The notes: generated from the letters alone by a model not told the origin. Counted from the first letter of the stretch, positions 1 to 11,868 are shown. The stretch is DNA of 64,000 nt from Halichoerus grypus (GCF_964656455.1 NC_135719.1:4877163-4941162); one strand, 5' to 3'. Numbers and translations: made by a program.

Positions 1-198
1 GCTGGTCCATAGCAGTGGCCTGCTGGGAGGCTGAGAAACTTGCCAGAGATCGTGTGGGCAGGAGCCAGGCTGTGATGGTCACTGAAGTGAGCACTATCAG
101 ACCTGCACACAGATCACTCGCTACTGTGTGAAATAAAAACATGGAACTGACAGGAGAAGCCTTTTGATCACCTCGCTGTGGTCCTCCCATGCCTTTTA

Positions 199-2150
199 TT
201 AATAAAACTTCACATCATTGAGCCAGTTGGAAAAGAATTTGTTGAGATAACAAGGATAGATTTGGAGCTCAGAGACAATAAATTGATAACTAGCCTTCTG
301 TTCCACTGTTCTTTCAGGCCTGCCACTTAAAGGTGATGGGAGACATAGTAAGACCAGTGAGTTCCATGACCCATATGCCCACTGCTGTGCTCTGTTTTCC
401 ATAAAATAAGTTTCCTGGTTACAGGCAGTGTTGTATGGAATACCACGATGAGGAAATAAGGCATTCCATAAGTTCACGGATGGTGGTTTTGACAAATACC
501 AAGGACAAAGAAGACAGATCCATACCCAGAATATATTCTAGTAAGGAGAAATTGCTGCCCCTCCCATGACAGAAGTGAACCAGTATCAGGAATGGTGTCA
601 TTGTTGATTTTTTGTAGTTGGCAGACTAGGCACTCATCATTGGCTAGAAGCAAATTGGTTTTGGTGAGTGAAAATCCATGTTGCTAACCTTCAGCTTGGC
701 TGCTGGAGACAGCCGCTTTGATCATCGGGCAAGACAGGAGTAGCTGGGCAGAGTGGAGACTGATATCCAGAGAATAGGGAATTTTATCTGCCCAAGTATT
801 AAGATACTCCTCTGTGGAGGTCATTCTTTGGTGAACATTTATATGGGACCCGGGTATCTCCACACTCTAAATACCTACTTGGAGAGCTCATTCAACATAT
901 CTCTTCCCCAAACTTCTTGTCTCCGGCTGTTCAGTTATCTCCCTTCCAAGTCCCTGGCCGTCCAGCCAAACTGCTAGTCACTCTTGAATCAGTGTAAATC
1001 CACACCTGTGGCCATCTCTCATTCCAGGTAAAATGAACAACTGTTAATAGCACTCAAAGTTCTGTGCTTTGGAGGGTTTTCCCTTAATTACAGTCCCTTG
1101 TGGACAACCCTGAATGGGCATGTAATGCCACAGCTGTTTTCAGTTGGTGCTAGATGGTTCATGTAGAACCATCTAAAAACCAGGCCCAAAGTCTTCTTTA
1201 GTCAGCTGGTCGTAGGGAACTCCCCATGAGGCAAAAGGTATAAGATGAGAGAGATGAAGCAGTATAACATGAGCAGGAGCCATGAGTGTCTGAGTCTCTT
1301 GCTCATACAGTTTACTTATGTCTCTAGGACCTGCTCAAGCCCAGACTTGTATAGACCACTCCCACCTGATGGTGGAGTACTGTGTGAATGCCCAACTTTA
1401 TGGCTTGGTGTCTGGCAGCATCCAGTTCAAGCCGTGAGGTTCAGGTCGCATGGTAACTTGGTGACCCACGGTCAAGTGTTCGGTCTCTACTAGAACTCAG
1501 TAACAAGGTAGAGGCTATGACTCAAGAGAATAGTTCAGAGCATAGCATAGCTTTGCCCCCGATCCAAAGGTCTGTGCTGTCATTTAACCTATAGAGAATG
1601 GCCAGAGGCTCCTTATCTGTCACAAATACTTCAGTCACCATGAGATCTGGGTCATATGGCCCAAGTGCTAGAATGGCTTTCATGGCAGCTTGGACCTGTT
1701 GGGGAGCCCTACTCAAAACTGGCTCAAAGTGGGTTTACTAGATAAGAGATTGGAGTAGTTCACCCAAATAAGGTATATGTTGCCTCCCAAATCCAAGGAG
1801 GCCCACTAGGCTTTAAGTTCTTAGTGGTAGCAGGAACCAGATGCAGTGATTTATCCTTTGTCTTAGAAGAGATATCATAGCAGGGACCAGTGGACCCCAA
1901 GAGTTTTCATTGGGAGGAGAGTTTCTGTGGGATTTATTTCCCGCACTCTGACCATATACATATTTTACCAAGGAGTCTAGGTCACGAGGTTCAACTGCCA
2001 AGTCCAGTCAGCGCAATATCCTTAATATAGTAAACAAGCTTACTCTGGAATGGAGGGCCAATCTAGGGTCCCCTTGACCAGATTATGATAGAAAGCTCTA
2101 GAGTTGGTGTAGCCCTCAAGTAGGCCCTGTTACCAAAAGCATACCTCATG
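199..2150 (-). mobile_element. Decayed ERV-L-like pol fragment (reverse transcriptase/RNase H to integrase)
   Basis: The minus strand carries relics of retroviral pol in the expected order. RT C-terminal sequence is visible around 1735-2000 (LVGLLGFGRQHIPYLGELLQ in one frame), followed by the connection/RNase H part at 1520-1716 (QQVQAAMKAILALGPYDPDL). An integrase-core piece with QQWA lies at about 300-460. Frames are broken by many stops and shifts, so nothing is expressible. The type of pol resembles the mammalian ERV-L group; this is family recognition without an alignment. No LTR is seen at either end. Confidence 0.7.
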
Positions 2151-2314
2151 GTCTTATTCATCTTGCTGCAGGGGTCCTCAGAGATAGGAAATTGTCACAA
2201 AAACATGGAATGAGCCTCTTTTAAGTTGGCATTGCTAGAAGCTGATGATTGTCTTACTAAGACAGGGTACCTAACCCCTGATTCTCATCATTCAGACTTA
2301 TTAAGAATATGTCC

Positions 2315-2450
2315 TGAGGGCCAGGTGGCTCAGTAAGCTAAGTGCCCCAACTCTTGATCTCAGCTCAGGTCTTGATCTCAGGGTTGTGAATTTGGGCCCC
2401 ATGTTGGGCTCCATGCTGGGCATGGAGCCTACTTTAAAAAAAAAAAAATT
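2315..2450 (+). repeat. CAN-SINE, short form
   Basis: The tRNA-like head (GCCAGGTGGCTCAG) runs to a short body ending GAGCCTACTTT and an A-run. The CT-rich tail section of the long form is lacking. Confidence 0.8.
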
Positions 2451-2739
2451 GTACCTTGTAGTTCTGATTATTGCTACATGTAGTAGCATTGTTAAGGGAC
2501 TGTGATATACTGCATTATAAGCTAGTTTTGGTTATGAGCCTGGAATATCACTTGTAGCAAGCAGTAAGGTTGGAGAGGGCAGCAGGGGCCAAATCATGGA
2601 AGGCCTGTACACTGAGGAGTTGAGACTTTATAAGTAGTGAAAAAAAAATTGGAGCAGACAGTACAGTAATTTCATTCTCACCTTATAAAAATAATACATA
2701 GGCAGATGAGTTACATGGATGCAAGTCTAGAGGTAGAAC

Positions 2740-3215
2740 TGTCAGATTATTTTAATGGTCTTGATGAGAGGAAACAAGACCTGATAAAGCAGTAGCCACA
2801 GGAGTAAAGCCGACGGACTGGATGTGAAAGATGTTGGGGAGGTGAAATCCAGAGGCCTTGGGCAGGTGATGGTACCAGTCGCTATGCTGCAGAGTGTGGA
2901 AGGAGGAAGAGATTTGAAGAAAAGGGTTGAGTTTAGCTTTGGACCTGCTGAATACAAGTGTCTGTAACACTGGGGTGATTTTCAGTAAGTAACTGAAGAT
3001 ACTTACCTAGGGGATATACGTGGTGTGATGTGAAGATAGAGACTTGGGTGTCATCAGCGTATATGTTGTAATTGAAGCCATGAAGAGACAAGATTTCATG
3101 CAGGATGGGAAGAGAAAAGGACAAAGATTGGGTCTTAGAACACCTGTATTGAGGGTCCAACATAACAAACCAGGGGATGAGTGAGTTATAAGAAAGTTAA
3201 TCAAGTGCCAAATGC
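2740..3215 (-). mobile_element. L2 LINE fragment, reverse transcriptase part
   Basis: On the minus strand the RT signature YADDTQV is readable (within NYNIYADDTQVSIF, at about 3033-3075), followed by degenerate thumb sequence to about 2750. The reading frame is shifted in several places. Confidence 0.7.
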
Positions 3216-3339
3216 CTCAGAAAGACAAGTAAGGTAGTTGAAATAAGTTTGTGGGCTCACCCTTCCCCCCTTGTAATGAATAGTTTAAATAGATATTATG
3301 TTTACATTGTTCAAAAATTTAAAAAGTGAAAGTGACTTT

Positions 3340-3720
3340 TTCCTATAGCCTTGCCAGCATTGTGTGCTTTCAGACTTTTAGGTTTCTGCTGTTCTAGTAA
3401 GTGAAGAGTGGTACCTCAGGATAGTTTTACTTTGTATTTCCCTTATTCTGAGTTTGGTTGAGAGTATTTTCATATGATTTTGGAGTCATTTTTACTTCAT
3501 TTTCCATGAACTAGCAGTTCGTAATCCTTTGCCTATTTTCCTTTTGGGGTGGTTATTTTCTTATTGATTTCTCAGAGCTGTTTATAGGAAAATTAGTCTT
3601 TTGTTTCTATATATGGTAAATATTTTCTCAGAGTAATCTGTGTTTTGACTAATAGTGTAATTCACCATGCATAGTTGTAGGATTTTTTTGGTTATTGTTT
3701 GCTTTTTTATTTTGTTTTGG
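3340..3720 (-). mobile_element. Old L1 fragment, antisense
   Basis: This AT-rich stretch reads like the antisense of an L1 3' half (GCCTTGCCAGCATTGTGTG, then TTTGCCTATTTTCC). It is degenerate. Confidence 0.5.
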
Positions 3721-3818
3721 TAGTCACATTTACTTATATTTTCTTCATAGCTTCTGGACTTCAGGTCAATTAAAAAGACTTCCTTTATTCTGAGGCCTTT
3801 CCCACCCTGTTTGCTTCT

Positions 3819-3822
<4 letters not shown>

Positions 3823-3862
<40 letters not shown>
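3823..3862. repeat. (TG)20 microsatellite
   Basis: This is an uninterrupted dinucleotide run of 40 bases and is likely length-polymorphic. Confidence 0.97.
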
Positions 3863-3864
<2 letters not shown>

Positions 3865-3867
3865 TTA

Positions 3868-4430
3868 AAAAAAAAGCTTTATTGACATATAACTTATAAA
3901 ATTCATCCATTTTAAGTGAATAGTTCATGTTTTTCAGTAAATTTATAGAGTTGTGCAACCATCACTACAATCCAGTTTTAAGACATTTCCATCATTCCAG
4001 AAAGATCCTTTGTGCACTTTTACAGTTGAGGCTGTTCCCGTTCCCAGCCCCGGGCATCTGCTAATCTGCTTTCTGTCTTTTAGAATTTGCCTTAGCTGGA
4101 TAGTTTGTATAAATGGAATCATCCAAAATGTAATCTTTTGCAGCAGCCTGCTTTCATTTAGCATAATTTTTAAAAACTCTGATAAAATACACATAAAATG
4201 TATTGTCTCAACCATTTTTTAAAGTGTAGAGTTCGGTAGTGTCAGGTACATTAGTGTCAAGTACATTAACGTTGTACAGCCAATCTCCAGGACTCTTCAT
4301 CTTGCAGAATTAAAGTTCTGTACCCATTAAAAGCTCCCCATTCTCCCTTCACCCCAGCCCCTTGGCAACCACCCTTCTCCTTTCCATCTCCGAATTTGAC
4401 TTCTATTGATTTTTTTCTCTATTGTTTATA
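3868..4430 (-). mobile_element. L1M-type 3' end, antisense
   Basis: It begins TTTATTGACATATAACTTAT and contains GTTGTGCAACCATCACTACA and CCCCTTGGCAACCACC, landmarks of the mammalian L1M 3' region. Internal sequence around 4200-4300 repeats the start of the element, so two L1 3' ends may be joined. Confidence 0.75.
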
Positions 4431-4980
4431 TGTTTTCTACTTCATTGATTTATGATCTAAACTATATTTCCTTTTCCTGGTTGCTTTTGCTGTTTTTTCT
4501 AGTTTCTTAAAGTGGAATCGTGGGTTATTGATTTAAGATCTTTTCTAATATATGTATTTAAAGCTATAAATTTCCCTCCAAGCAGTGCTTTAGCTACATT
4601 TCATAAATTTTGATATGTTGTTTTTGTTTACACTCAGTTCTCAAAATATTTTGATTTCCCTTGTGATCTCTTTTTTGACCCATGGATTATCTAGAAAAAT
4701 ATTGTTTAATTTCTGAATATCTGTGGATTTTCCACATTTCTTTCCAGTGCTGATTTCTAATTTGATTCCATTGTGGTTGGAGACCATAGTTTGTATGATT
4801 ACAATCTTTTAAAACTTGAGGCTCTTTTTTATATGACAACGGCCTGGTCTCTGGAGAATGCTTCATGTGTTTGAAAAGAATGTGTATTCTGCTGTGTTGA
4901 GTGGAGTGTTTTCTAGATGTTTAGTTTGTTGGTGGTATTCAGGTTTTCTATATCCTTGCTGATTTTTCTATTTTTGTTTT
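4430..4980 (-). mobile_element. L1 ORF2 fragment, antisense
   Basis: The reverse complement reads as the L1 ORF2 segment after the endonuclease domain. Landmarks on the + strand are TTTTGACCCATGGATTATC and CCATTGTGGTTGGAGACC. It is cut by the SINE at 4981. Confidence 0.75.
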
Positions 4981-5187
4981 TTAAGATTTTATTTATTTGA
5001 GAGAGCATGAGCGAGAGAGTGCAAGCACACAAGCAAGGGGGCTGGGGCAGAGGGAGAGGGAGAAGCAGGCTATCCCTGAGCAGAGAGCCTGACATGGGGT
5101 TCTATCCCTGGGCTCGATTCTGGGACTCCAGGATCATGACCTGAGCCAAAGGCAGGTGCTTAACTGACTGAGCCACCCAGACGCCCC
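4981..5187 (-). repeat. CAN-SINE, antisense
   Basis: The reversed A-tail AAGATTTTATTTATTTGAGA runs to the tRNA head complement GAGCCACCCAGACGCCCC. It interrupts L1 sequence. Confidence 0.93.
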
Positions 5188-5224
5188 TCCTCTTATTTTC
5201 AGTGTTCATTTTGAGTGAGTTATG

Positions 5225-5400
5225 TTGGGTTTCATTTGCTTTTTCTAGTGTTTTAAGGAAGAAGCTTAAATTAGGAAGTTTACAAATATTTGGAAATTAA
5301 ACAATTTCTAAATAACCCATGGGTCAAAGGAGAATCACAAGAGAAGTTACAAAATAATTTGAACTGAGTGTAAACAAAAATACAACATGTAATTTGAGAC
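5225..5400 (+). mobile_element. L1 ORF2 fragment, sense (inverted relative to its neighbours)
   Basis: It contains TTTGGAAATTAAACAATTTC and AACCCATGGGTCAAAGG in L1 sense orientation. It covers the same L1 segment that appears antisense at about 4600-4735 and again from 5400. Confidence 0.75.
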
Positions 5401-5886
5401 TTTTCTTTTTTTCTTAATATAGGCCTTACTGCTATAAAATTCCTTCTGTGTAGCATTTTAGGTGCATCCCACAGATTTTAATGTCTTTTCATTTTTATTC
5501 AGGTCAAAATACTTTCTTTTTTGAGTTCTTCTTTTACCATGGGTTATTTAGAAGCCTGTTATTTGATTTTTAAATATTGGGGGGGGGTGTTTCAGATATC
5601 TTTCTGTTACTGATTTCTGTTTTCATTCCATCGTGATTGGAGAATACTATTACTTGGCATAATTCAAATCCTTTTCTATTTATTAAGACTTATTTTGTGG
5701 TCCTGAATATGGTCTATCTTGGTAAACGTTCTATGTATACTTAAAAGGAATGTGTATCTACTGTTAGGCGAAATGTTCTGTAAATACCAATTAGGTGAAA
5801 TTGTTTAGAAGTGTTCAAATTTTCTCTATCTTTAATGATTTTCTGTCTTGCTGTATCAATTATTGATAGAGAGGTTTGGAAATTTC

Positions 5887-6095
5887 TTTTTTTTAAAAGA
5901 TTTTATTTATTTATTTGTCAGAGAGAGAGAGTGCACGCGCACACAAGGAGGGGGAGCAGCAGGCAGAGGGAGACAGGGAGGGAAAAACAGGCTCCCTGTT
6001 GAGCAAGGAGCCTGATGTGGGGCTCAATGCCAGGACCCTGGGATCATGACCTGAGCCGAAGGCAGATGCTTAACTGACAGCCACTCAGGTGTCCC
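5887..6095 (-). repeat. CAN-SINE, antisense
   Basis: It runs from AAGATTTTATTTATTTATTT to CCACTCAGGTGTCCC and is inserted in antisense L1. Confidence 0.92.
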
Positions 6096-6418
6096 GGGGT
6101 TTGGAAATTTCTAACCATAACTGTGGACTTGTATGTTTCTACTTGCAGTTCTGTCAGTATTTGCTTCCTGTGTTTTGAAGTTATTAGTTGCATAAATATT
6201 TAGGATTATGTCTTAATGGTGAACTCACCTCTTTATGAAATGACCCTCAGATTCTTGTAATATTATTTACTATAAAATCTGCTTTGTGTGGTATTTATTA
6301 ACATAACCACTCCATCCGTCTGTCTTATCTTTAGTTTTCTTTTGATTAATATTAGCATGATGTGTTTTCCTGTCTTTTTACTTTTACAATATTTGTATCT
6401 ATATTTAGAGTGCATTTC

Positions 6419-6612
6419 TTTTTTTTATTTTTTAAAGATTTTATTTATTTGACAGAGAGAGACACAGCGAGAGAGGGAACACAAGCAGGAGAAGTGGGAG
6501 AAGCAGGCTTCCCATGGAGCAGGGAGCCTGATGCGGGGCTCGATCCCAGGACTCTGGGATCATGACCTGAGCCAAAGGCAGACGCTTAACGACTGAGCCT
6601 CCCGGGCGCCCC
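6419..6612 (-). repeat. CAN-SINE, antisense
   Basis: It ends GAGCCTCCCGGGCGCCCC. The flanking L1 phrase TAGAGTGCATTTCTT occurs on both sides (6406-6420 and 6613-6627), a clear target-site duplication. Confidence 0.95.
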
Positions 6613-6710
6613 TAGAGTGCATTTCTTGTAGGCAATGTATAATTGAGCTTTTTTTTTTTCTAATCTAATTGGACAATACTTACCTTTTAAGTATAATATT
6701 TAGGTCATTT

Positions 6711-6910
6711 ATTTATTTATTTATTAAAGATTTTATTTTTTTATTTGACAGAGACACAGCGAGAGAGGGAACACAAGCAGGGGGAGTGGGGGAGGGAGAA
6801 GCAGGCTTCCCTCCGAGTAGGGAGCCCGATGCAGGGCTTGATCTCTGGACCCGGGGATCACTACCTGAGCTGAAGGCGGACGCTCAATGACTGAGCCACC
6901 CAGGCGCCCC
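6711..6910 (-). repeat. CAN-SINE, antisense
   Basis: TTTAGGTCATTTAT before the element and TAGGTCATTTATAT after it mark the target-site duplication. Confidence 0.95.
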
Positions 6911-7118
6911 TAGGTCATTTATATTTTATGTGATTATTAATGTGTTTAAGAATCTCCCATCTTAATTTTTTTATTTCTCCCTTTTGTTTATTGTTCCCCA
7001 TTCCTCTTGTTTTACCTATTTTGGATTAGTTGAATTTTTTTTTTAATGTTTCCATTTTATTTCTTTTGTTATATTGTTAGGTATACCTTATTTGTTTGCT
7101 TTAAGGTTTATCATGTGG

Positions 7119-7290
7119 TTTTTATTTTAAGATTTATTTATTCTAGAGAGAGAGAGAGAGCACGAAGGGGTTGGGCAGAGAGAGTCCCAAGCAGAGCCCC
7201 ATGCAGGGCTCCATCTCATGACCCCGAGATCATGACCCACGCCAAAACCAAGAGTCGGATGGTTAACCGAGTGTGCCATCCAGGTGCCCC
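7119..7290 (-). repeat. CAN-SINE, antisense, diverged
   Basis: It ends GTGCCATCCAGGTGCCCC. The body carries the older GTTGGGCAGAGAGAGTCCCA variant. The flank TTTATCATGTGG / CATCATGTATTT suggests a short duplication. Confidence 0.88.
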
Positions 7291-7467
7291 ATCATGTATT
7301 TTTTTTTTTTTAACTTATCTTAGTCTATCTTCAACTTATGTTGAATGACTTCATGAATACCATGAGAGCATTACAGTCATATATTTCTATTTCCCCTCTT
7401 CTAGCCTTTGTGCTATTGTATATTTTACTTCTGTACATGTTGCCACAATACCTGATTGTTATTTTGC

Positions 7468-7673
7468 TTTATTTTTTTTAAGATTTATTTATTTATTTGA
7501 GAGAGAAAGCACACACAAGCTGGGGAGGGGCAGAAAGAGAGGGAAAGAGAATCCCAAACAGACTCTGTGCTGAGTGCAGAGCCCAAGCAGGGCTGGATCC
7601 ACGACCCTGAGACCACGACCTGAGCCAAAACCAAGAGTTGGATGTCCAACCGACTGCTCCACCCGGGTGCCCC
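7468..7673 (-). repeat. CAN-SINE, antisense, diverged
   Basis: It runs from AAGATTTATTTATTTATTTG to CCACCCGGGTGCCCC. ATTTTGCTTTA before it and ATTTTTGCTTTA after it are the target duplication. Confidence 0.92.
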
Positions 7674-7699
7674 TATTTTTGCTTTAGTCAATTATCTTT

Positions 7700-7908
7700 T
7701 AAAAAAAAAATTTTTTTTTAAGATTTTATTTATTTGACACAGAGAGAGAGAGAGCACAAGCAGGGGGGAGCCGCAGGCAGAGGGAGAGGGAGAAGCAGAC
7801 TCCCCGCTGAGCAGAGAGCCTGATGCAGGGCTTGATCCCAGAACCCTGAGGTCATGACCTGAGCTGAAGGCAACCGCTTTAACCAACTGAGCCACCCATG
7901 TGCCCCCC
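7700..7908 (-). repeat. CAN-SINE, antisense
   Basis: It runs from AAGATTTTATTTATTTGACA to GAGCCACCCATGTGCCCC. It is followed directly by another copy. Confidence 0.92.
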
Positions 7909-7909
7909 C

Positions 7910-8104
7910 AATTTTTTTTTAAAGATTTTATTTATTTGAGAGAGAGTGAGCAAGAGAGCACAAGCAGGGGAGAGGGGCAGAGGGAGAGGGAGAAGCAGGT
8001 TCCCTGCTGAGCAGGGAGCCCAATGCGGGGCTTGATCCTAGGACCCTGAGAGCGTGACCTGAGCCAAAGGCAGACGCTTAACGACTGAGCCACCCAGGCA
8101 TCCC
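7910..8104 (-). repeat. CAN-SINE, antisense
   Basis: It abuts the previous copy, so the two are arranged head to tail. It ends GAGCCACCCAGGCATCCC. Confidence 0.93.
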
Positions 8105-8720
8105 AAAAGATTTAACAGATTTTTTTAAATGAAACTTGTCTTACTGTTATTGATATTATTGTTTAGACTATTCAGGATTTTTTGTTTTGTTATTATCATT
8201 TAAGATCATCACTGGGACTATCAGTGACTTTATTGGGCCATAATAACGGCAGATATTCTGAACATGCTCCCTGCATGTTTTTCCAACACCATCAGTTTTA
8301 CTTCTAGCTGCTGTCAAGGTATCTGCCTCTAATACCCCAGCTTCTAATCGCTTCCTCTTTTGTGAGTTAAGAAGCAGGAGAATTGTGGTTATGGATTGAT
8401 GAATCTCCTAGTCTGAGGTCTTAAGATAAGAGTTGAAAACTTAGGCCAACTGCAATTTTGTAGCTCTGAGACACATTTTTGCTTCCATGGTCACTTCTGT
8501 CTTTGCTTGATTGCTGGAAGTGTGACTTCTATGAAAATAACCTATGTGTTGAACTTCAAATATCTCTTGCAAGAATAGGAAATATAATGGTGTATTTGAT
8601 AACTATATAGTTATCAGTGCATAACTTCCAAATTATGGCTGTTAAATTTGTCAGCTTTTATTTTGCTGAATTTTCTCTTGTTACTTATTACTTACAGTGT
8701 ATTTTATTTTTATTTTTACT
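8105..8720. other. SEC11A intron 1 sequence, nothing recognised
   Basis: This is AT-rich unique-looking DNA without a recognisable exon, RNA gene or repeat. Confidence 0.5.
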
Positions 8721-8930
8721 TTTTTTATTTTTTTTTTTAGATTTTATTTATTCATTTGAGACACAGAGATAGAGAGAGAGAAACCATGAGCAGGGAGAGA
8801 GGCAGAGGGAGAGGGAGAAGCAGGCTCCTCGCTGAGCCAGGAGCCCGATGTGGGGCTCGATCCCAGGACCCTGGAATCATGACCTGAGCTGAAGGCAGAC
8901 GCTTCACCAGCTGAGCCACCCAGGTGCCCC
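8721..8930 (-). repeat. CAN-SINE, antisense
   Basis: It is flanked by TACAGTGTATTTTA on both sides (8694-8707 and 8931-8944). Confidence 0.95.
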
Positions 8931-9042
8931 TACAGTGTATTTTAAATTGTCACAAAACTTGTAGGGGAGGGTTCTGCTTCCTAAAACTGCAAAAATAAAA
9001 TAGCACACACAAATCCCTGTACCATACTTACCAAGAGCTCTG

Positions 9043-9233
9043 CTTTTTTTTTTTTTTAAGATTTTATTTAATTGAGAGAGAGAGAGAGCATGAGCAGGGG
9101 GAGGAGCAGAGGCGGAGGGAGAAGCAGGCTCCCCCCTGAGCAGGGAGCCTGACGTGGGGCTCGATCCCAGGACCCCAAGATCCTGACCTGAGCTGAAGGC
9201 AGACGATTAACCAACTGAGCCACCCAAGGCACT
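9043..9233 (-). repeat. CAN-SINE, antisense
   Basis: It runs from a T15 stretch and AAGATTTTATTTAATTGAGA to GAGCCACCCAAGGC. CTCTGCTTT / CACTGCTTT flank it. Confidence 0.92.
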
Positions 9234-10497
9234 GCTTTGATTGGTTTTAATAACATTCTTTTCTAGTTTCACCTTGAGCATTGAAGAGCGTATTGTTCCA
9301 GTCACTTCTTAGAAACAATAAGAGAGCTATTCACTTCTGTGGTTGTTCTCCTACATATGTCACAATGTCTTATTAATAGTTAGCATGATGTTGCCAAATG
9401 GTATGAGGTTAGGTAGCTGCCACCTTATTTCTGCTAATACCAGAAGGAGACAGCCCTTTTTGTATCATGTATATTCATAAGTATTCAGATGTAGTGGTAA
9501 AGAAAGGAGGAGCTAGGGAGGCAATGTGTTTGTCTTTTGAATAAAGACTGTTGGTAGGAAAAAGGGGAGAAAAGAAAGGGAGAAGAATATGACATTTTTC
9601 AGACTTTTGCTCAGATAGAGTATTTGTTTCAGCAAATAGCGTGCTTCTGTGTAGGTTTGGGCTCACAGACTGACTTCGCAGTATGCAAGTAGGCACATTT
9701 TAAGGAACATACCGGTTGTACATAGTGAGGGACTTTTAACCTCTTTCTCACTAATAAGAATGATGGGGGTGATTTTAGTGATTAGATAAATTTCACAACA
9801 ATGACTCTGTAGTGAAAGGTAGTATTACAAGTCTGAGGGAAAAGAGAAGGCTAATTATGGGTAGAATAGTGGCCTCCTTGCAGGGACCTAGAAAGTTGTA
9901 ATTTTTGTCTTTCGCTTTTCTTTTAAAGAATAGTTATTAGATATCCCACACCTGTTCTGACAATGCTACGTCAGTACCTTTCTGAAAATGGAAAGATTTT
10001 CATCAACGAAACAGACCTGAACTGATTGACATGTAGCTGTTTTTAGATTTAATTATTTCAGTGTGAATTTTTAAAGTTTTGCTGCAGAAATATGAACATG
10101 CTTGATTATGGGATATTGCCATAGACTGTGCTAGGGGTGTTATGTAAATGTGTGTACTTGCAAGGGTTACCTTTTCAAAATCTGGCCAATTTTTAAATAT
10201 GAAACCTATCTGACCCCCAGGTAAGGAATCATGGAGCTATATTTTATATTTGGTAGCTTATGTGGAATCTCACGGCCCTTCCCTCAGAGGTTCAGGATTG
10301 GGGTGCAGTACTGTAGGTAACTTTTCAGGATCGAAAGCTTGGAAAGTAGCGCCTTCAGCTGAATTCCTGTCTGCTTATCCACTGGTTGACCAGAATTACT
10401 TCTTAGAAATTAGTTTTCCTACTTTTGACCTCTCCCACTCCACTTCCTCAATTCTGTTTTCTGAGTAACAGGACCATTTTTTTTATCTTTTAAAAAG
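9234..10497. other. SEC11A intron 1 sequence, nothing recognised
   Basis: No exon or repeat family is recognised here. The open frames are short and carry no domain. Confidence 0.5.
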
Positions 10498-10508
10498 CTA
10501 CCATCTTG

Positions 10509-10702
10509 GGGTGCCTGGGTGGCTCAGTTGGTTAAATGACTGCCTTAGGCTCAGGTCATGATCCTGGAGTCCCGGGATCGAGTCCCACATCAGGCTCCCT
10601 GCTCAGCAGGGAGTCTGCTTCTCCCTCTGACCCTCTGCCCTTTCATGCTCTCTGTCTCTCAGTCTCTCTCAAATAAATAAATAAAATCTTAAAAAAAAAA
10701 AA
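10509..10702 (+). repeat. CAN-SINE, sense
   Basis: It is a full-length copy with target-site duplication CTACCATCTTG at 10498-10508 and 10703-10713. Confidence 0.97.
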
Positions 10703-10744
10703 CTACCATCTTGAAGAGGTAGAATTTAGGAGACGTGAGTTCTA

Positions 10745-10835
10745 ATAGTTACTGCTCTGCCTGCCAATAGCTGTGCAGCTATGAGCATATCACTTAGCCT
10801 TTCTGTGCCTCAGTTTCCTCACCTGTAAATGGAAG
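10745..10835 (+). repeat. MIR element
   Basis: The conserved core TGCCTCAGTTTCCTCACCTG is present, preceded by CATATCACTTAGCC. Confidence 0.85.
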
Positions 10836-11629
10836 GAAATGTCCCCAGAGGAATGTCAAACTAGGTATCAGATTATACCCGTATGCTCATACTACTCCAT
10901 TACTCAAAGAATAGGAAATATTTGTGTCTGTTAGAAAATGTTCATTATTTTCGTCCTTTGAGGGCGACATTGATTATATCGAATAGAGTGTGTCATACTT
11001 CATTGGAGTGCCAGAAAAATAATATTCTGGCCATTAACATGGACTTAAGAAAATAAACTTAAAAAAAACGTGAAGCGTATGTACCGGAAAGTATTTTGGT
11101 TTCACCTCAACTGCTGATTCCTCTTTCAGAGACAGCCACTGTCCCCAGTTTCTTGTGTATCCTTCCAGAGCTAAAATTCTTACCATAATAGGTAGTTAAT
11201 GGATGATGTTCCAAATTTATAAAAATAGGAGTGACAATTAGTTTTTAGAAGGATGAGGGTAAAAAGCACAAGAAATAGCTAAAAGAGACAAAAATGATTG
11301 CTGGGCGGCCTCCCATGACCAGGATAATTGCTGGTTTTTGAATTATATTTCGATAGAAATAAAAATGATTTGTAAAAGTAGAAAATACAGATAAACAAAA
11401 TGACACAAAATTGGCTAGTATTGTAGCCCCAGATGTAACCACTCACATATTTATGTTCTTCCAGTTTTTTCTATACCTTTGTTTCAAGAAAAATTAAAAG
11501 ACCCAACCTCCCCCCCCACCCCGCCCCCCGCCAGAAGGGGCAGTTATGCGAGGTGGTGGATATGTTAATGAACTCCATGGGGGAACCCTTTCACAGGGTA
11601 TACATATATCAGATCCTCATGTCATATAC

Positions 11630-11836
11630 TTTTTTTTTCTTTAAAGATCCACTTATTTATTTGAGAGAGGAGAGGGGTGGGGAGGGGCAAAGGGAGAGGA
11701 AGAGAGAGAATCCCAAGCAGGCTCCACTCCCAGCACAGAGCCTGGCGTGGGGCTCAATCCCAGGACCCTGAGATCGTGATCTGAGCCGAAATCAAGAGTT
11801 AAGACAGTTAACCAACTGAGCCACCCAGGCACCCCC
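11630..11836 (-). repeat. CAN-SINE, antisense, older
   Basis: The flanks CTCATGTCATATAC and CTCATGTTATACAC are a duplicated target with two later substitutions. Confidence 0.93.
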
Positions 11837-11868
11837 TCATGTTATACACTTTAAATATCTTACACTTT

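Larger units (their letters stand above)
5400..7700 (-). mobile_element. L1 ORF2/5' portion, antisense, split by five SINEs
   Basis: Antisense L1 sequence continues in the gaps 5400-5886, 6096-6418, 6613-6710, 6911-7118 and 7291-7467. Landmarks are ATGGTCTATCTTGG, ATCAATTATTGATAGAGAGG and GTGCTATTGTATATTTTACT. Target order in L1 is preserved, so this is one old insertion cut by later SINEs. Confidence 0.72.

Noticed and set aside
2742..3204. A reverse transcriptase gene on the minus strand
   Set aside because: The YADDTQ motif is present, but frames are shifted and interrupted; it is an old L2 fragment.
10509..10580. tRNA gene
   Set aside because: The A- and B-box-like sequences belong to the tRNA-derived head of CAN-SINEs here and at the other copies. 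None folds as an isolated tRNA with mature ends.
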